DNA from: Alligator mississippiensis | Lineage: Eukaryota > Chordata > Crocodylia > Alligatoridae | Direction of reading: 5' to 3' | Assembly: GCF_030867095.1 (NCBI RefSeq) | Contig: NC_081826.1 | Coordinates: 40,340,001 to 40,404,000, forward strand | DNA length: 64,000 nt | Shown: positions 12,628 to 24,000 of the stretch, piece by piece | Position numbering within the stretch: position 1 is the stretch's first letter | Layout of the letters: each line of letters begins with the position of its first letter | Position numbers and translations under genes: made by a program | The notes under the pieces: model-generated | Told to the model about the DNA's origin: nothing | What the model saw: the letters and a program-made list of their open reading frames with translations, nothing else | The model's database searches: none

Positions 12628-12633
12628 AATAAA
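12628..12633 (+). promoter_or_regulatory. Candidate STK3 poly(A) signal (distal)
   Basis: AATAAA in the context aaagtcaaataaattttaaa, about 1.8 kb after the STK3 stop. It would be an alternative distal end of the 3' UTR. Confidence 0.4.
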
Positions 12634-12640
12634 TTTTAAA

Positions 12641-14587
12641 CTGTCCAGGTTAGAACAGCTGACCCTCAGACTTCCAAAAGTTCTTTAAAATATGAACAAC
12701 CTTTGTAAAAAGACAGGGAAGTAACCCTTAGAGATTTATGAAACCTACTGTAAACCAAGATGCGCAAACTTTTACTGTCCAAAATGAAGTAAAGTAAGAT
12801 TAAAACTAAGGTAATAGTTTATTTAAAAAAAAAAGAGTACCAATACAAAGCAGTCAATATGGAGTTGCTGTTTAAAAATCACTTATAAAGTTTGGCTTCA
12901 TTGCTTTTACAAAGACATTGATGTTGACGTACAGAACCAGAAATATAATATATGGAAAGCATAAACTCATCAGGAAGGAAAGAGCCTAATTTCCCTTTTC
13001 CCGGTTTTCCTCCTAAGTAAAATGATAGTGTCAATTGCACCCCCTTTGCAACATTACCTTTCTTTTCCTTACTCTCTCTCATTTGCAAAGATAAGCATCC
13101 TTTGGTTGTGACAAATATAGGTTCATGATGACATTTTTCATATTCAGTGCTTTCTGGAAACGTGTGTAATTTAGTGCATAATATATAACATAGTTACTCA
13201 GAGAGATCAGTAGGCAGATTAGCAACCTAACAGTGACTTTGGGAAGGTCAAGGGCATTGCTTGTTCTCTGCTGTTGAATCTAATTGCAGCTTGCCTTTCT
13301 TTCCAAATGAAGCAACCCAGTTGAATTTTACATATGCACATGCAAGTTCACACCATATGACAGGAGAATAATCCACAAGTCATAGTGAAAATTGAGAATG
13401 TAAACCACCTACAATGAGGGAATTAATGGCTTCTAAGATACAGTAACATAGAAAGATAAAGGCAATTTTTGGTCCAAAATGAATGCATCCCAATCAGTAT
13501 AAACTAATAACTGTTGTCTTATGCCATGCTCACAGTAGTCAGTAGACTCGCATTGATTTCATTGGGCATTGGATAAGGCCCTTAGTTAGATGCAAGGGGT
13601 AAAGTGTAAACATAGATTTTATATTAGAAATGGATGCTTTTACATTTTTCTTTCTCGTATTTATTTGCTGATCACATCATCCATGTTTATGGCCACACTT
13701 AACTTTGTTGAAGGATGAGCATCTCTGTAAAGGAAAACAGCATAACAATTATAGAATCACAACTTGCAGTAAATCTAGTAGAACTACTGATGCATTAACC
13801 TTCAGTAAGACTTTTAACTCAGCATTTTCTTTCCATTATGTATATTCGAGTTTAGTAAGCAAAAAAACTGAAAAAAATCAATACTCATTGTCAAATGTTT
13901 GGAATAAAAATTATTTTTCACTTCTGATTGTTGCCATATTGTTTATTCAAACCAATGCTAAGTCATATTAATAACAAGCTTTTACATTCATTGAGATGGT
14001 CTGTATTCAGTCGCTCACATTTTATTTCCTTTTTTTTTTTAAATAATAGGGTCCTGATTTAGCAAGTACTGGACACACCACACTAATGTTAGTCAGTGAT
14101 ACTCAACACCCCTGAAAAACAAGTTAGGAAAGCATTAACTATCTTCAAGTATCCATGTAGCCCATATTTAGGAACCCCTAAATACAGCCGTGGGAGGTGG
14201 ATAATATATTTAAGATAAAAAATAGTAGGTCAGTGTGGGCCAAGAATCTGATTGTCTTGCTGAATTCCCTTTCTGGGAATTGAGCTTGTTTGTGGACCAA
14301 TCCTCAGGGAAACTCAGCAGCTTCCTTGGAACTTCTGTTCCTAGGAAGCAGAAAACACTCAGTACCTTTCAGGATCTACCCCTTGGTACTCTGCAGTTGC
14401 AATGGGATTTGAGTGGGTAGAGATGATCTACCAGAGAGAGCCACTATACTTAGCGTCCCAAGCCTGACTGATGTTCCATGTTCCCTTTCTTGCTTTTGCC
14501 CATTCTGGTCGATTCTATCATACCTGAGATGTTTTGTCCGTGTGGATCATAAATAACCATAGCAAGTGTAAGTAAATAACTGTCCTA
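12641..14587. other. Intergenic, nothing recognised
   Basis: Start of the region between STK3 and KCNS2. AT-rich, with short A and T runs (12822-12835, 14031-14041), no gene, RNA or named repeat seen. Confidence 0.5.
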
Positions 14588-14606
14588 GGCTGTGTCTACA
14601 CAAGAT

Positions 14607-17600
14607 CATAGAATCATGCAATCATAGAAAGTTAGGGTTGGAAGGGATCTCAGGAGGTCATCTAGGCTATAACCCCCTGTTCAAAGCCCTAACTAGATCA
14701 TCCCAAACAAAGCTTTGTCTAGCCAGGTCTTAAGAACCTCCCTCTCTGGGTAACCTGTTCCAGTGTTTTGCTACCCTCCTAGTGAAAAATTTTTTTCTAA
14801 TATCTAACCTAAACTTCCCTTGCTGCAACTTCAAACTGTTGCTCCTTTTTCTGTCATCTGCCATCATTGAGAACAGTCTAATTCCATCCTCTTTTGAACC
14901 CCACTTCAGGTAGTTGAAGGCTGCTACTAAATCACCGCTCAGTCTCCTCTTCTTTAGACTAAATAAGCCCAGTTCCTTCAACCTCTCCTCAAAAGTCATG
15001 TCTCCCAGCCCCCAAACCATTTTTGTTGCCCTCTATTGGACTCTTCAATTTGTCCACATCCTTTCTGTAGTGGGGGACCCAAAACTAAACATAGTATTCC
15101 AGATGTGGCCTCACCAGTGCTGAATAGAGGGGAAGAATCACTTCCCTTGACCTACTGGCAACACCTACCAAATGCAGCCCAGTATGCTGTTAGCCTTCTT
15201 GGTAACAAGGGCACACTGCTGGTTCATATTCAGCTTACTGTCCCCCAGGTCCTTTTCTGCAGAGCTGCTGTGCAGCCAGTCAGCCCCCAGCCTGTACTGG
15301 TGCATGAGATTCTTCCATCCTAAGTGCAGGACTTTGCACTTGTCCTTGTTGAACCTCATGAGATGCCTTTTGGCCTAATCCTCCAATTTGTCTAGGTCAC
15401 TCTGAACCCTAGCCCTACCCTCCAACATATGTACTACTCTCCCCATCTTGGTGCCATCTACAAGCTTGCTGAGGGTGCACTCTATGCCATCTTCCAGGTT
15501 GTTGATGATGACATTGAACAAAACTGGCTCCAGGACCAACCTCTGGGGGACTCCACTTGATACCAGCTGCCAAGTAGACATCAAACCATTGATTATTAAG
15601 CTCTGAGCCCAATGCTCCTGCCAGTTTTCTATCCACCTTGCAGTCCATTCATCCAGCCCATACTTCCTTAGTTTGCCTGAGAGAATGTTGTGGGAGATGG
15701 TATCAAAAGCCTTGCTAAAATTGAGTACCACATCCACTGGTCTCCCTGCATCCACAGAGTCAGTCATCTCATGATAGAAGGTAGTCAGGTTGGTCAGCAT
15801 AACTTGCCCTTGGTGAATCCATGCTGATTGTTCCTAATCACCTTTTTCTTCTCCAAGTGCTTTGAGATGGATTCCTTGAGGACCTGCTCCATGATTTTTC
15901 CAGGGACCGAGGTGAGGCTGACTGGTCTGTAGTTCCCTGGATCCTCCTTTTTCCTTTTCTTAAATATGGGCACTATGTTTGCCCTTTTCCAGTCATCTGG
16001 GATCTCTCCTAATCACCATGAGTTTTCAAAAATGATGGCCAATGGCTCTGCAGTTACATCAGCCAACTCCCTCAGCACCCTCAGGTGCATCCCATCCAGC
16101 CCTATGGACTTGTATATGTCCAGCTTTTCTAAATAGTCCCTAACCTGTTCTTTTGCTGCTGCTCTCCTCCCCAAACTGTGCTGCCGAGTGCAGTAGTCTG
16201 GGAGCTAACCTTGCCTGTAAAGACTGAGGCAAAATAGGCATTGAGCACTTCAACCTTTTCTGTATCCTCTCTCCCCCATTCAGTAAGGGACCCACTATTG
16301 CCCTGATCCTCCTCTTGCTATCAACATACATGTTGAAACCCTTCTTATCCCTTGCTAGTTGCAACTCCAATTACATTTTGGCCTTCCTGACTTCATCCCT
16401 GCATGCCCGAGCAATGCTTTTGTATTCTTCCCTACTTATTTGTCTAAGTTTCTACTTCTTATAAGCTTCCTTTTTGATTTAGTTTACTGAACTAGTTCCC
16501 TGCTAAGCCAAGTGGTTCTTCTGCCATACTTGCATCAGGATGGTTTATTCCTGCACTCTCAGTAGGACTTCTTTAAAGTACAGCCAGGTCTCCTGGACTC
16601 CTCTTCCCCTCAGACTGGCTTCCCAGAGGATCCTGCCCATGGGTTCCCTGAGCGAGTTGGAAGTCTGCTTTTCTGAAGTCCAGGGTCCTTACTCTGCTGC
16701 TCTCTATCCTTCCTTTCCTCAGGATCCTGAACTCAATCATCTTGTGGTCACTGCTGCCCAAGTTGCCACCCACTACTACATTCCCCACCAGTTCTTCCCT
16801 GTTTGTGAGCAGCGGGTCAAAAAGAGCATGGCACTTAGTTGGCCACTCCAGAACTTTCACCAGGAAGTTGTCCCCAGCACTCTCCAAACACTTCCTGGAT
16901 TGCTGGCGCACTGCTATACTGCCCTCCCAGCAGATGTCAGAGTGATTGAAGTCCCCCATGAGAACCAGGGCTTGTGATTGCGAAACTTCCACTAGCTGTT
17001 TGAAGAAAGCCTCATCCACCACTTCCTCCTGGTCTGGTGGTCTATAGCAGACCCCCACCACAACATCACCCTTGTTGCTCTCCCCTCTAACCCTAACCCA
17101 GAGACTTTCAACAGACCTATCTCCATTTCATAGTGGAGCTCTGAGCAATCATGTGGCTCTTTTATATACAGCGCAACTCCTCTTCTCCCCTGCCTGTCCT
17201 TCCTGAACAGTTTGTACCCATCCACGATAGTGCTCCAGTCACGGGAGCTCCCACCAAGTCTCTCTCATTCCAATCATGTCGTTGTTCTGTGACTGTGTAA
17301 GGACTTCTAGTTCTTCCTGCTTGTTTCCCAGGCTCTGTGTGTAATTGTACAGGCACCTGAGGTAACTAATTGATTGCCCTGATTTCTCAGGAAGAATGAG
17401 AACACTTCCCCTGTGCTCCCCCCCCCCCCCCCCCCCCCCCCGCTTGCTCTTCCTCCAGTGCTCCCACTTCCCCACTTACCTCCAGGCTTTGGTCTCCATC
17501 CCCCGGTGAACCTAGTTTAAAGCCCTCCTCACTAGGTTAGCAAGCCTGTCTGTGAAGATGCTTTTCCCTGTCTTCTTCAGCAATCCTTCCCTCATCTCTT

Positions 17601-17756
17601 CCCAGCAATCCTTCTTGAAACAACATCCCATGGTTGAAGAAGCCAAAGCCCTGCTGGAAACACCATCTGTGTAGCCAGGTATTGATCTGCAGGATGTACC
17701 TGCTCCTGCCTGGCCCCTTTCCCTTGACTGGAAGGACTGATGAGAACACAACCTGA
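14607..17756 (-). mobile_element. CR1 LINE, 5'-truncated (endonuclease and RT)
   Basis: A ~3.15-kb CR1 retroposon read on the minus strand. The endonuclease region lies at 16573-17500: ETWW, MVDGYKLFRKDRQGRRG, the catalytic motif LMGDFNH, and GSSDHKM. The reverse transcriptase lies at about 15375-16370 with NFSKAFDTISHNIL and GVPQ. The C-terminal part at 14730-15020 ends with [14 protein letters not shown]-like sequence. The 3' tail at 14607-14660 carries the CR1-type octamer-like microsatellite (tcatagaatcatgcaatcat on the + strand). ORF1 is absent. The expected FADD motif reads LVDG, and the frames are shifted several times, so the copy is dead. A 24-base C run lies in it at 17418-17441. 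It is inserted in a MITE. Confidence 0.92.
17418..17441. repeat. Poly-C tract (24 C)
   Basis: An uninterrupted run of 24 cytosines inside the CR1 copy. It is exposed to slippage and could also be a length error in the assembly. Confidence 0.9.
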
Positions 17757-18122
17757 GATGCTACTGCGCAGTCATTAGCGTGCATTTATTTAGTACTTCT
17801 ATAAACAAGTACTTTACTGTGCAGTAGACCACTTTATATGAGTACTAAATAAATGCACAGGAACCTGAGTTCCTGCTCAGTAGCACCGGTGAATGCTTTT
17901 TTTGTGATGCTACTGTGCAATAGCCAAATACTACTGTGCAGTAGCATCGCGTCACTGTTTTGCCATGTGACACTACTGTGCAGTAGTATTGGGCTACTGC
18001 ACAGTCAGCATCCCATGTAGAGGCAGCCCTGTGTCTGATCCTTGATTTTACATGCAGCAGGCTTTCTTTATGTACAGAAATGTCCCTTATTGTTGTGCAT
18101 TCCAGTTATTTCACAGTTCTCC

Positions 18123-18344
18123 TCACTTGTCTACATTTACACGGATTCCACAAAGTGAAACGCAACAAATTTTAAAGTTGTTTGTATGTTCACCTACACA
18201 ATACTTCAGGCAGGATGGTATATAAAACTGACTGATTCTTAATAGCAAAACATGTAAGTACATGAGATTACCTGCTCTTGACAGGTAAACAGCACTCTGA
18301 AAGTGGTCTATTGCACTATAAAGCATCTCATGTAGACACACCCA
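18123..18344. repeat. Possible 'tctaca'-end MITE
   Basis: The left side cacttgtctacatttacac and the right side catgtagacacaccca are inverted relatives (complement tgggtgtgtctacatg) and bound ~220 bp, like the other elements of this family in the window. The left terminal bases do not match well, so the edges are approximate. Confidence 0.4.
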
Positions 18345-19212
18345 CTGCGTGTATATATTTTCTCTTGAAAGGGCTTTGTATAGCATGTGAAAATAAGCCT
18401 TTTTCGTATGGCTGTAAATAGATACCATATTTGAGGCAAGCCTGATTGTCCTGGGGTTTGACCTGGATGAAAGCCGATGTGGCACTGTAATCTAAGCATG
18501 TCCCCATTCCAACTTGCATTGCTGCTCCTCTGGCAGTTGGTGCTGAGAGATCTGGCCAGTTTATTCCTGGAATGACCCACAATAACCCTATGGATACATA
18601 GGTCCCTGTCTGGGGAAAAAGCATCAGCACATTTTAATCCCACTTCCTTCAGAGGGGCTTCAAGCAGGACAATGGGCTTGTGTGTCTGTAACATCCTGAG
18701 ACAAGGTCTTTTCCTGGGACAATGTAATGTCTACTTGCAACCTACATCCTTAGTGATTTAGGGCCTAAGCTTGCTTCCACTAAAATCAGTGTTAAAACTC
18801 TTCTGAACATCATTGTACATAGAATCAGACTGGGGCTTTGAGTGCACACACTATAGTTCCTGCAGCGTGTTGTAGCTCTTTAACATACTTCAGTGGATAT
18901 TTTATAAGGTTGCCAAAGTCTGTAACAGTTTTTAAAAAATGTGATATTGCAACAAAGGGAGATTTTAGTTGAAAAATACTGCACAGTTGGTCTTAGGATC
19001 CCATGATAGAGGCCACTGTTCCAGGCTTAAGGTGTTGAAAAATTGAAATCAGAACTACTTTATGTTTGTTCAGTTTTAAAAGCATCAGCCTTATTTTTCA
19101 TTAATACTCCATTTTGGCTTAGTGAACTGTCTGCTTTTTTTGCATCTTAAAGTTTTAGAAACAGCAGATGGACACTGTGAAATATAATATGTCCTAGTAG
19201 AAGCTGACTGTA
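18345..19212. other. Intergenic, nothing recognised
   Basis: About 870 bp without a gene or a repeat I can name. Open frames on the minus strand (18308-18694) have no recognisable domain. Confidence 0.45.
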
Positions 19213-19214
19213 TA

Positions 19215-19498
19215 CAGGAGACCCTTGCCATTCGTGGGGCATATGTTCTTGAGATCCCCGCGAATGATGAAATCTGCAAATAAGGCACTGCGTTCATGAA
19301 CACAGTGCCTCTGGCAGCTGAGGGGAGGGGGCACGGCTGCACTGGTGGTGGCGGGAGCACGGCGGTAGCTGCAGGAGCACAGTGGTGCAAAAACGAAGTT
19401 CCCAAGGAGATCCGGTATGTGTACTGAAGATGCAGGTTCTGCATTTGGGAATATTTGAAACTGCAAATGCCGAACCCGTGAATAGTGAGGATTTCCCG
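19215..19498. repeat. Tigger/pogo-like MITE
   Basis: A 284-bp element with TA on both sides (19213-19214 and 19499-19500). The left end caggagacccttgccattcg and the complement of the right end (cgggaaatcctcactattca) are inverted relatives at about two thirds of positions. Inner wording 'gaacccgtgaatagtgagg' is typical of Tigger elements ('ttcgcgggttcggcat' on the other strand). The core is GC-rich. Confidence 0.65.
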
Positions 19499-19663
19499 TA
19501 TCATTTCTCTTGCAATATTTATTTCAGGCTTTTGGTCAAATGTACGAGCATACAAGTGGCTAAAAGGTAAGCTATGATATGAACTCAGTGTCTGAGCTAC
19601 TCTGCAGTTACCCTTGCACAATGGTAAGCCCAAAATAATTTACCACTCAATGGTCATGTCCAC

Positions 19664-20995
19664 TGTGGTGCAACTGTGCAAATCACCAAAGTGGTTCAAA
19701 CCCCTCTGAGACACTGCAATACGCATGTGTGGGAACAAAAAAACATTCCCCATGCTGCATATTTGCAGCGTGGGGGCAAAATTTGACACCTGTATATCCA
19801 GGTATCTAAAAATACCCAAAGAGAAAAAAAACAGGACTGGGCACAGTCCTGAACTGTGTCTTGAGGCAACCAGAGGCTTGGTCCTGCATAGAGATGCTCT
19901 GGTAGCCAGCCAGAGCATTTCTATGGCTGGTCCTTTCCCAGGTGCTGAAGCATGCTGCCTGCCCATGTAGGGCAGGCAGTGGTGCAGGCTGCAGCAACTG
20001 GGACCAGGGCCCCATGCTAGGTAAATGGGGGCAGGGGGGAGGCGACCATGGGGTGGCCCCACCTGACCCCAACCCCCCCGCTCCCTGATCACTCCCCCAG
20101 CTTCTTTCTCCTTCACCCAATTCCCTGATCTCTCTCCCAGCTTCTCACTCCTTCCCCCAGCTCCCTGCTTGCTTCCCTGCTAGCCCGCCCCCCCCCCCCC
20201 CGCATAGCCCACACTCACCACCTATGGCAGCGACCATTGGGGCTGCTCAGGGCCTTCTGGCATAGCCCCCCCTACATAGCACAGGGCAGTGGGGGGCAGC
20301 AGGACTCAGCCCCCGCCACCTGGTACCTGCGCTGCCACTGCCACATCACGCAGCTGTGGCCCCACTTGGCAGGGAGCTCTGTGGTGTGGCATGCTTTCAG
20401 ACAGCTCAGGGCTATGACCTGGGGTCCCGAACTGCTCACAGGGACTGCCTGCCATGCTGGGCCCTGTGTGCCATTGGGCCGGGCCACTTCCATGCACGCA
20501 GGGCCCAGCTCAGCAAGGTAAGCAGTCCCCGTGAGTGGCACAGGACACTGGGTCACAGCCCTGAGCTGCTCAAAAGCATGCTGCACTGTGCCCTGCCCTA
20601 CCAAGAAGGGCCATAGCTGTATGGGTGCCAGGCGGCTAGGGCCCAGCCCTGCTGCCCTGCTGGGGTATGGGGGTGTCTGAGTGGCCCCAATAGTTGCTGT
20701 GACTGCCGGTGAGTGCATGGACGCTGGCACCAGTGGGGGGTGGAGGGGTGGGGAATGACACCAGGTGGGGGAGTGATCAGGGGGCTGGGGGAGTGACCAG
20801 GGAGCTGGGAGAGTGGGCAGGGGGGCTGGGACCCTGCAGGGAGGGGGCAGTCCATGTCCTGTGTAGGGGGCTGCATGCTGTAGGGGGCAGGTTCCTACCC
20901 ATTCTGAGCAGCCCCTCCACACCCACAATCTCTTCACCCCTAAGGCTCACCTGGCTAACTAGTAACCCCATGTGGGGCTAATTTGTGGTGCAACT
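19664..20995. repeat. Foldback-type segment between 12-bp direct repeats
   Basis: An exact 12-bp word, tgtggtgcaact, occurs at 19664-19675 and again at 20984-20995. Between the copies lies GC-rich sequence with a large inverted repeat: 20351-20459 pairs with 20512-20620 (~110-bp arms, roughly 80% alike, ~50-bp loop). The direct repeats may be a target duplication, which would make 19676-20983 one insertion. The family is not recognised. The 3' side of the Tx1 LINE follows directly. Confidence 0.45.
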
Positions 20996-21029
20996 AAATT
21001 CTTGAGACAACTAATGAAGAAAGACAGGA

Positions 21030-24000
21030 TAGGAGTGTCATGTGGGTCAAAAGGGACAAAATATGAAAATAAGTGCACCTGAGAGGGAAACCAAACAGAG
21101 CCCCCTGGGCTGCACCCACCAGTCCTCAAAGGCATGCAAGGAGCCGGTGGACACCGCCCACTGGTGCTTCCCCCAGAAATATGTATAGACAAATGAAAGG
21201 AAAGTGACCCTGTAGTCTCTGGGCACCTTTCCGGCCAGAGCCTCCTTCCTGGTCAAGTACAGGGCCCACTTGGCCAAGACAGGAAGAGGTTGACCAGGAA
21301 GTCCTCGGACTTGGTGGGGCCATGGATGGGGTGAACAAAAACAAAAAGGTGGGAAGTGAAATTCAACCAAAACCTCAAGAGGAGGTTCTGGAGGTGGAGG
21401 TGGAGGGGCTGAAGCCTGGCATACTCGAGGGTCATGTGCACCAGGGTCTCCCTCTGCCCACAGAAGGGGCAGGTGACTGGGGTGTCCATGAAGCTCGCCA
21501 CATACACACCCATTGTGACAGCTCCGTGGAAAAGCCACCAGATAAGGTCCCCAGTGGCTTGTGGGATGAGAGTGGAGTACAGACTCAGCCACTGGGATGC
21601 TCAAGCCATGACCTCCCTGAGCAGGTCCCGCCACTTGGTGTCTGGGTGGAATTCAAGGGTGATATGATGGATTGTGCAGCACACAAGCATGTAGAGGTGG
21701 TGGCAATGGACGGTGAAAAAGTGGACTGGTCTGGTGTCCTCCAGTTGGCTTAGGTAGTGGAGCAGGGAGCGCTGTGAGGCTGGGCAAGGTACCGGCCCCA
21801 TTACAAACTCAAGTGGACTGGAGGACACAGGGGAGCGGGGACTTTCACCATGCAGGACCTGATCAACAAAAGCAAGGGCGTTGGGAGGTAGGGTAGATTT
21901 CACCTCCTGGACCAGATGGCAGGTCACATGTGTCATGGGCAGATCCATGCACTGGGCCAGTACAGTGAGGCCCAGCCACTCCCACCTATCATAGTCCAAG
22001 AGGTCTCTTATATGGGTGACACCAGCCAGGATCAACTTCTGTCGCAACTGGGCCACCTCTGCTGTTGGCACCTCCAGCTGGGGGCTCCAAAGGAGGGGCT
22101 CAATAAGCAGGTTGGTACCCTGGGTGACTGTTGTGGGGGACCTGGAGGCAGAGACCAGCCTCCAGGCTCAAAGGAGGTCTTGGTAGAAATCTGGCAGCCC
22201 TCACAGGTCCTGCAGGGAGAAGCCCTGCAGGCCAAGGAGCTGCCAGTCATATCGAAGCCCCCGGAAGTGGAAAGGAAAAGTGTGCCTCAGGTGGTCCCAT
22301 GCCATGTGGCTACTGACACCATATAGCAGTTGCTGCAGGGCCTGAAGACAGAATACAAAGACCTGGCTGTGAGGGCAAACCAGGCCCTGGCTGACCTCTC
22401 ACAAGGGGAGGCTCAGGACCTCTGCAGCAGCCCAGTGCCATCCCAGCAAAAAAACCCTCCAGCACCCATCTCAGGGGGCACAGGTAGGGTGTGTAAGCAG
22501 TGCTAGAGCATGAACAGGACCAGCTGGTTCAGCACCAGCACTCTCCCATGCAGGGAGAGACATCTCAGGAGCCCTGCCCATGCCTGGAGCTGCTCCATCA
22601 CCCTTGTCTCCAGCTGGTGCAAGTTCTCTGGCAGGGAGGGGCTTGTGGGGGACAGGTAGACCCCTAAGTAGAGCAGCAAGCCCATACCCCAGTAGATACT
22701 ATGGAGTGTGGGTGAGAGTGAGCCCACCTGCCACCTGTCACCCATCGCCAAGCCAAAGCTCTTGACCCAGTTGACCTGGGCAGAGGAGGCCATCGAGTAC
22801 AATGCCTGGCAGGCCTCCACCTGCACCAGATCACCTCAGTCCTGGACCGTGTGGAGTACATCATCAGCATATGCTGACAGGACCAGCTGCATGGCTGTCT
22901 CCTGGGGCATCAACCCCGCTACCAGCCTCCACAGGAGAACAAGGAAAGGCTCCAGGGCCAAGGCATACAGCTGTCCTGACAGCGAGCAGCCTTGATGCAC
23001 CTTTCTCTTGAATGGAATGGGCTCTATCAGGGTCCAGTTGAGCTTGACCAAACACTCTGCAGAGGCGTATAGCACCTGGAGAGCCCGCATAAAGCAGGGC
23101 CCGATACCAAAGGCCTGCAGCATGCCCATGAGATACCCGTGATCCACTCTGTCAAACGCTTTCTCCTGGTCCAGTGATAGGAGAGAGAAAGACAGGCCCT
23201 CCCAGTGTACTAGATCCAGGAGGTCCTGAACCAGGTACAGGTTATCGAAGATGGAACGTCTGGGCACTGTGTATGTCTGGTCAGGATGGATCACGTCCAT
23301 CAGCATGGACCACAGGTGCAGCAAAATGGCCTTTTCTGCCACCTTGTAGTCCATGCAGAGAAGGGGCATGGGATGCCAGTTTCTTAGGTGGTGGGGATCC
23401 CCCTTCTTCAGAAGGAGGGTCATCATGGCCATCCGGCACAACAGGGGGAGTTCCCCCACTTCCCTTGGATTCAGCCCAGACTGAGGCAAGGTCTGGGCTG
23501 AGGATGTCCCAGAAAGTCCGGTAGAACTCCGCGGTCAGCTTGTTGATGCCCAGCACCTTGTTGCCAGGCATCTGGCTGAGTTTTTGGCTGTTCCCTGCCT
23601 GAGTGAGAGGAGTCTCCATCTGGTCCTGGTCACCCGTGCTGACTTACAGGAGTCCCTCCCACGGGGTCTGACTGGCTTTGGCATCAGCCAGATCCAGGGA
23701 GAAGAGCTCTTCGTAGAAGGCCCGCGCGCACTGGTGCATCTCACCTTGATTCATGAGAGGGTGCCATCACTCGCCAGAAGCAGGTGATGTACTTCTTAGC
23801 CTCCTGCCTCCTTTCCAGAGCATAGAAGAATCAGGAACCATGGTCCATCTCCCAAAGGCGCTGGACACTTGTGCAGACAAACGCACCATGGGCGCGGTGG
23901 TCATCCAGAGCACGAAGCTCTTCCCACCTCTCCTGCCACTCTCCACAGAAGGACAGGTTGGTTGGGTCAGTGGCCAGGCACCTCTCCAACTCTAGCATTT

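Larger units (their letters stand above)
10841..12640 (+). other. STK3: STK3 3' UTR (probable extent)
   Basis: AT-rich sequence free of recognisable repeats directly after the STK3 stop. Two canonical poly(A) signals, at 12149 and 12628, would give 3' UTRs of about 1.3 and 1.8 kb. The actual end needs transcript data. Short open frames here have no coding signature. Confidence 0.6.
14588..18029. repeat. 'tctaca'-end MITE split by a CR1 insertion
   Basis: The left end ggctgtgtctacacaagat (14588-14606) and the right end, which complements to gggctgcctctacatggg (18012-18029), form the inverted termini of one MITE. Its right body (17757-18029) is full of 'ctactgtgcagtag' words. About 3.15 kb of CR1 LINE sits between the two parts. 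This is the same end type as at 2708-3005. Confidence 0.6.

Noticed and set aside
20272-20937. 221-codon frame on the minus strand
   Set aside because: It lies in a GC-rich foldback-type repeat with inverted arms; the predicted protein is Pro-rich without a domain.
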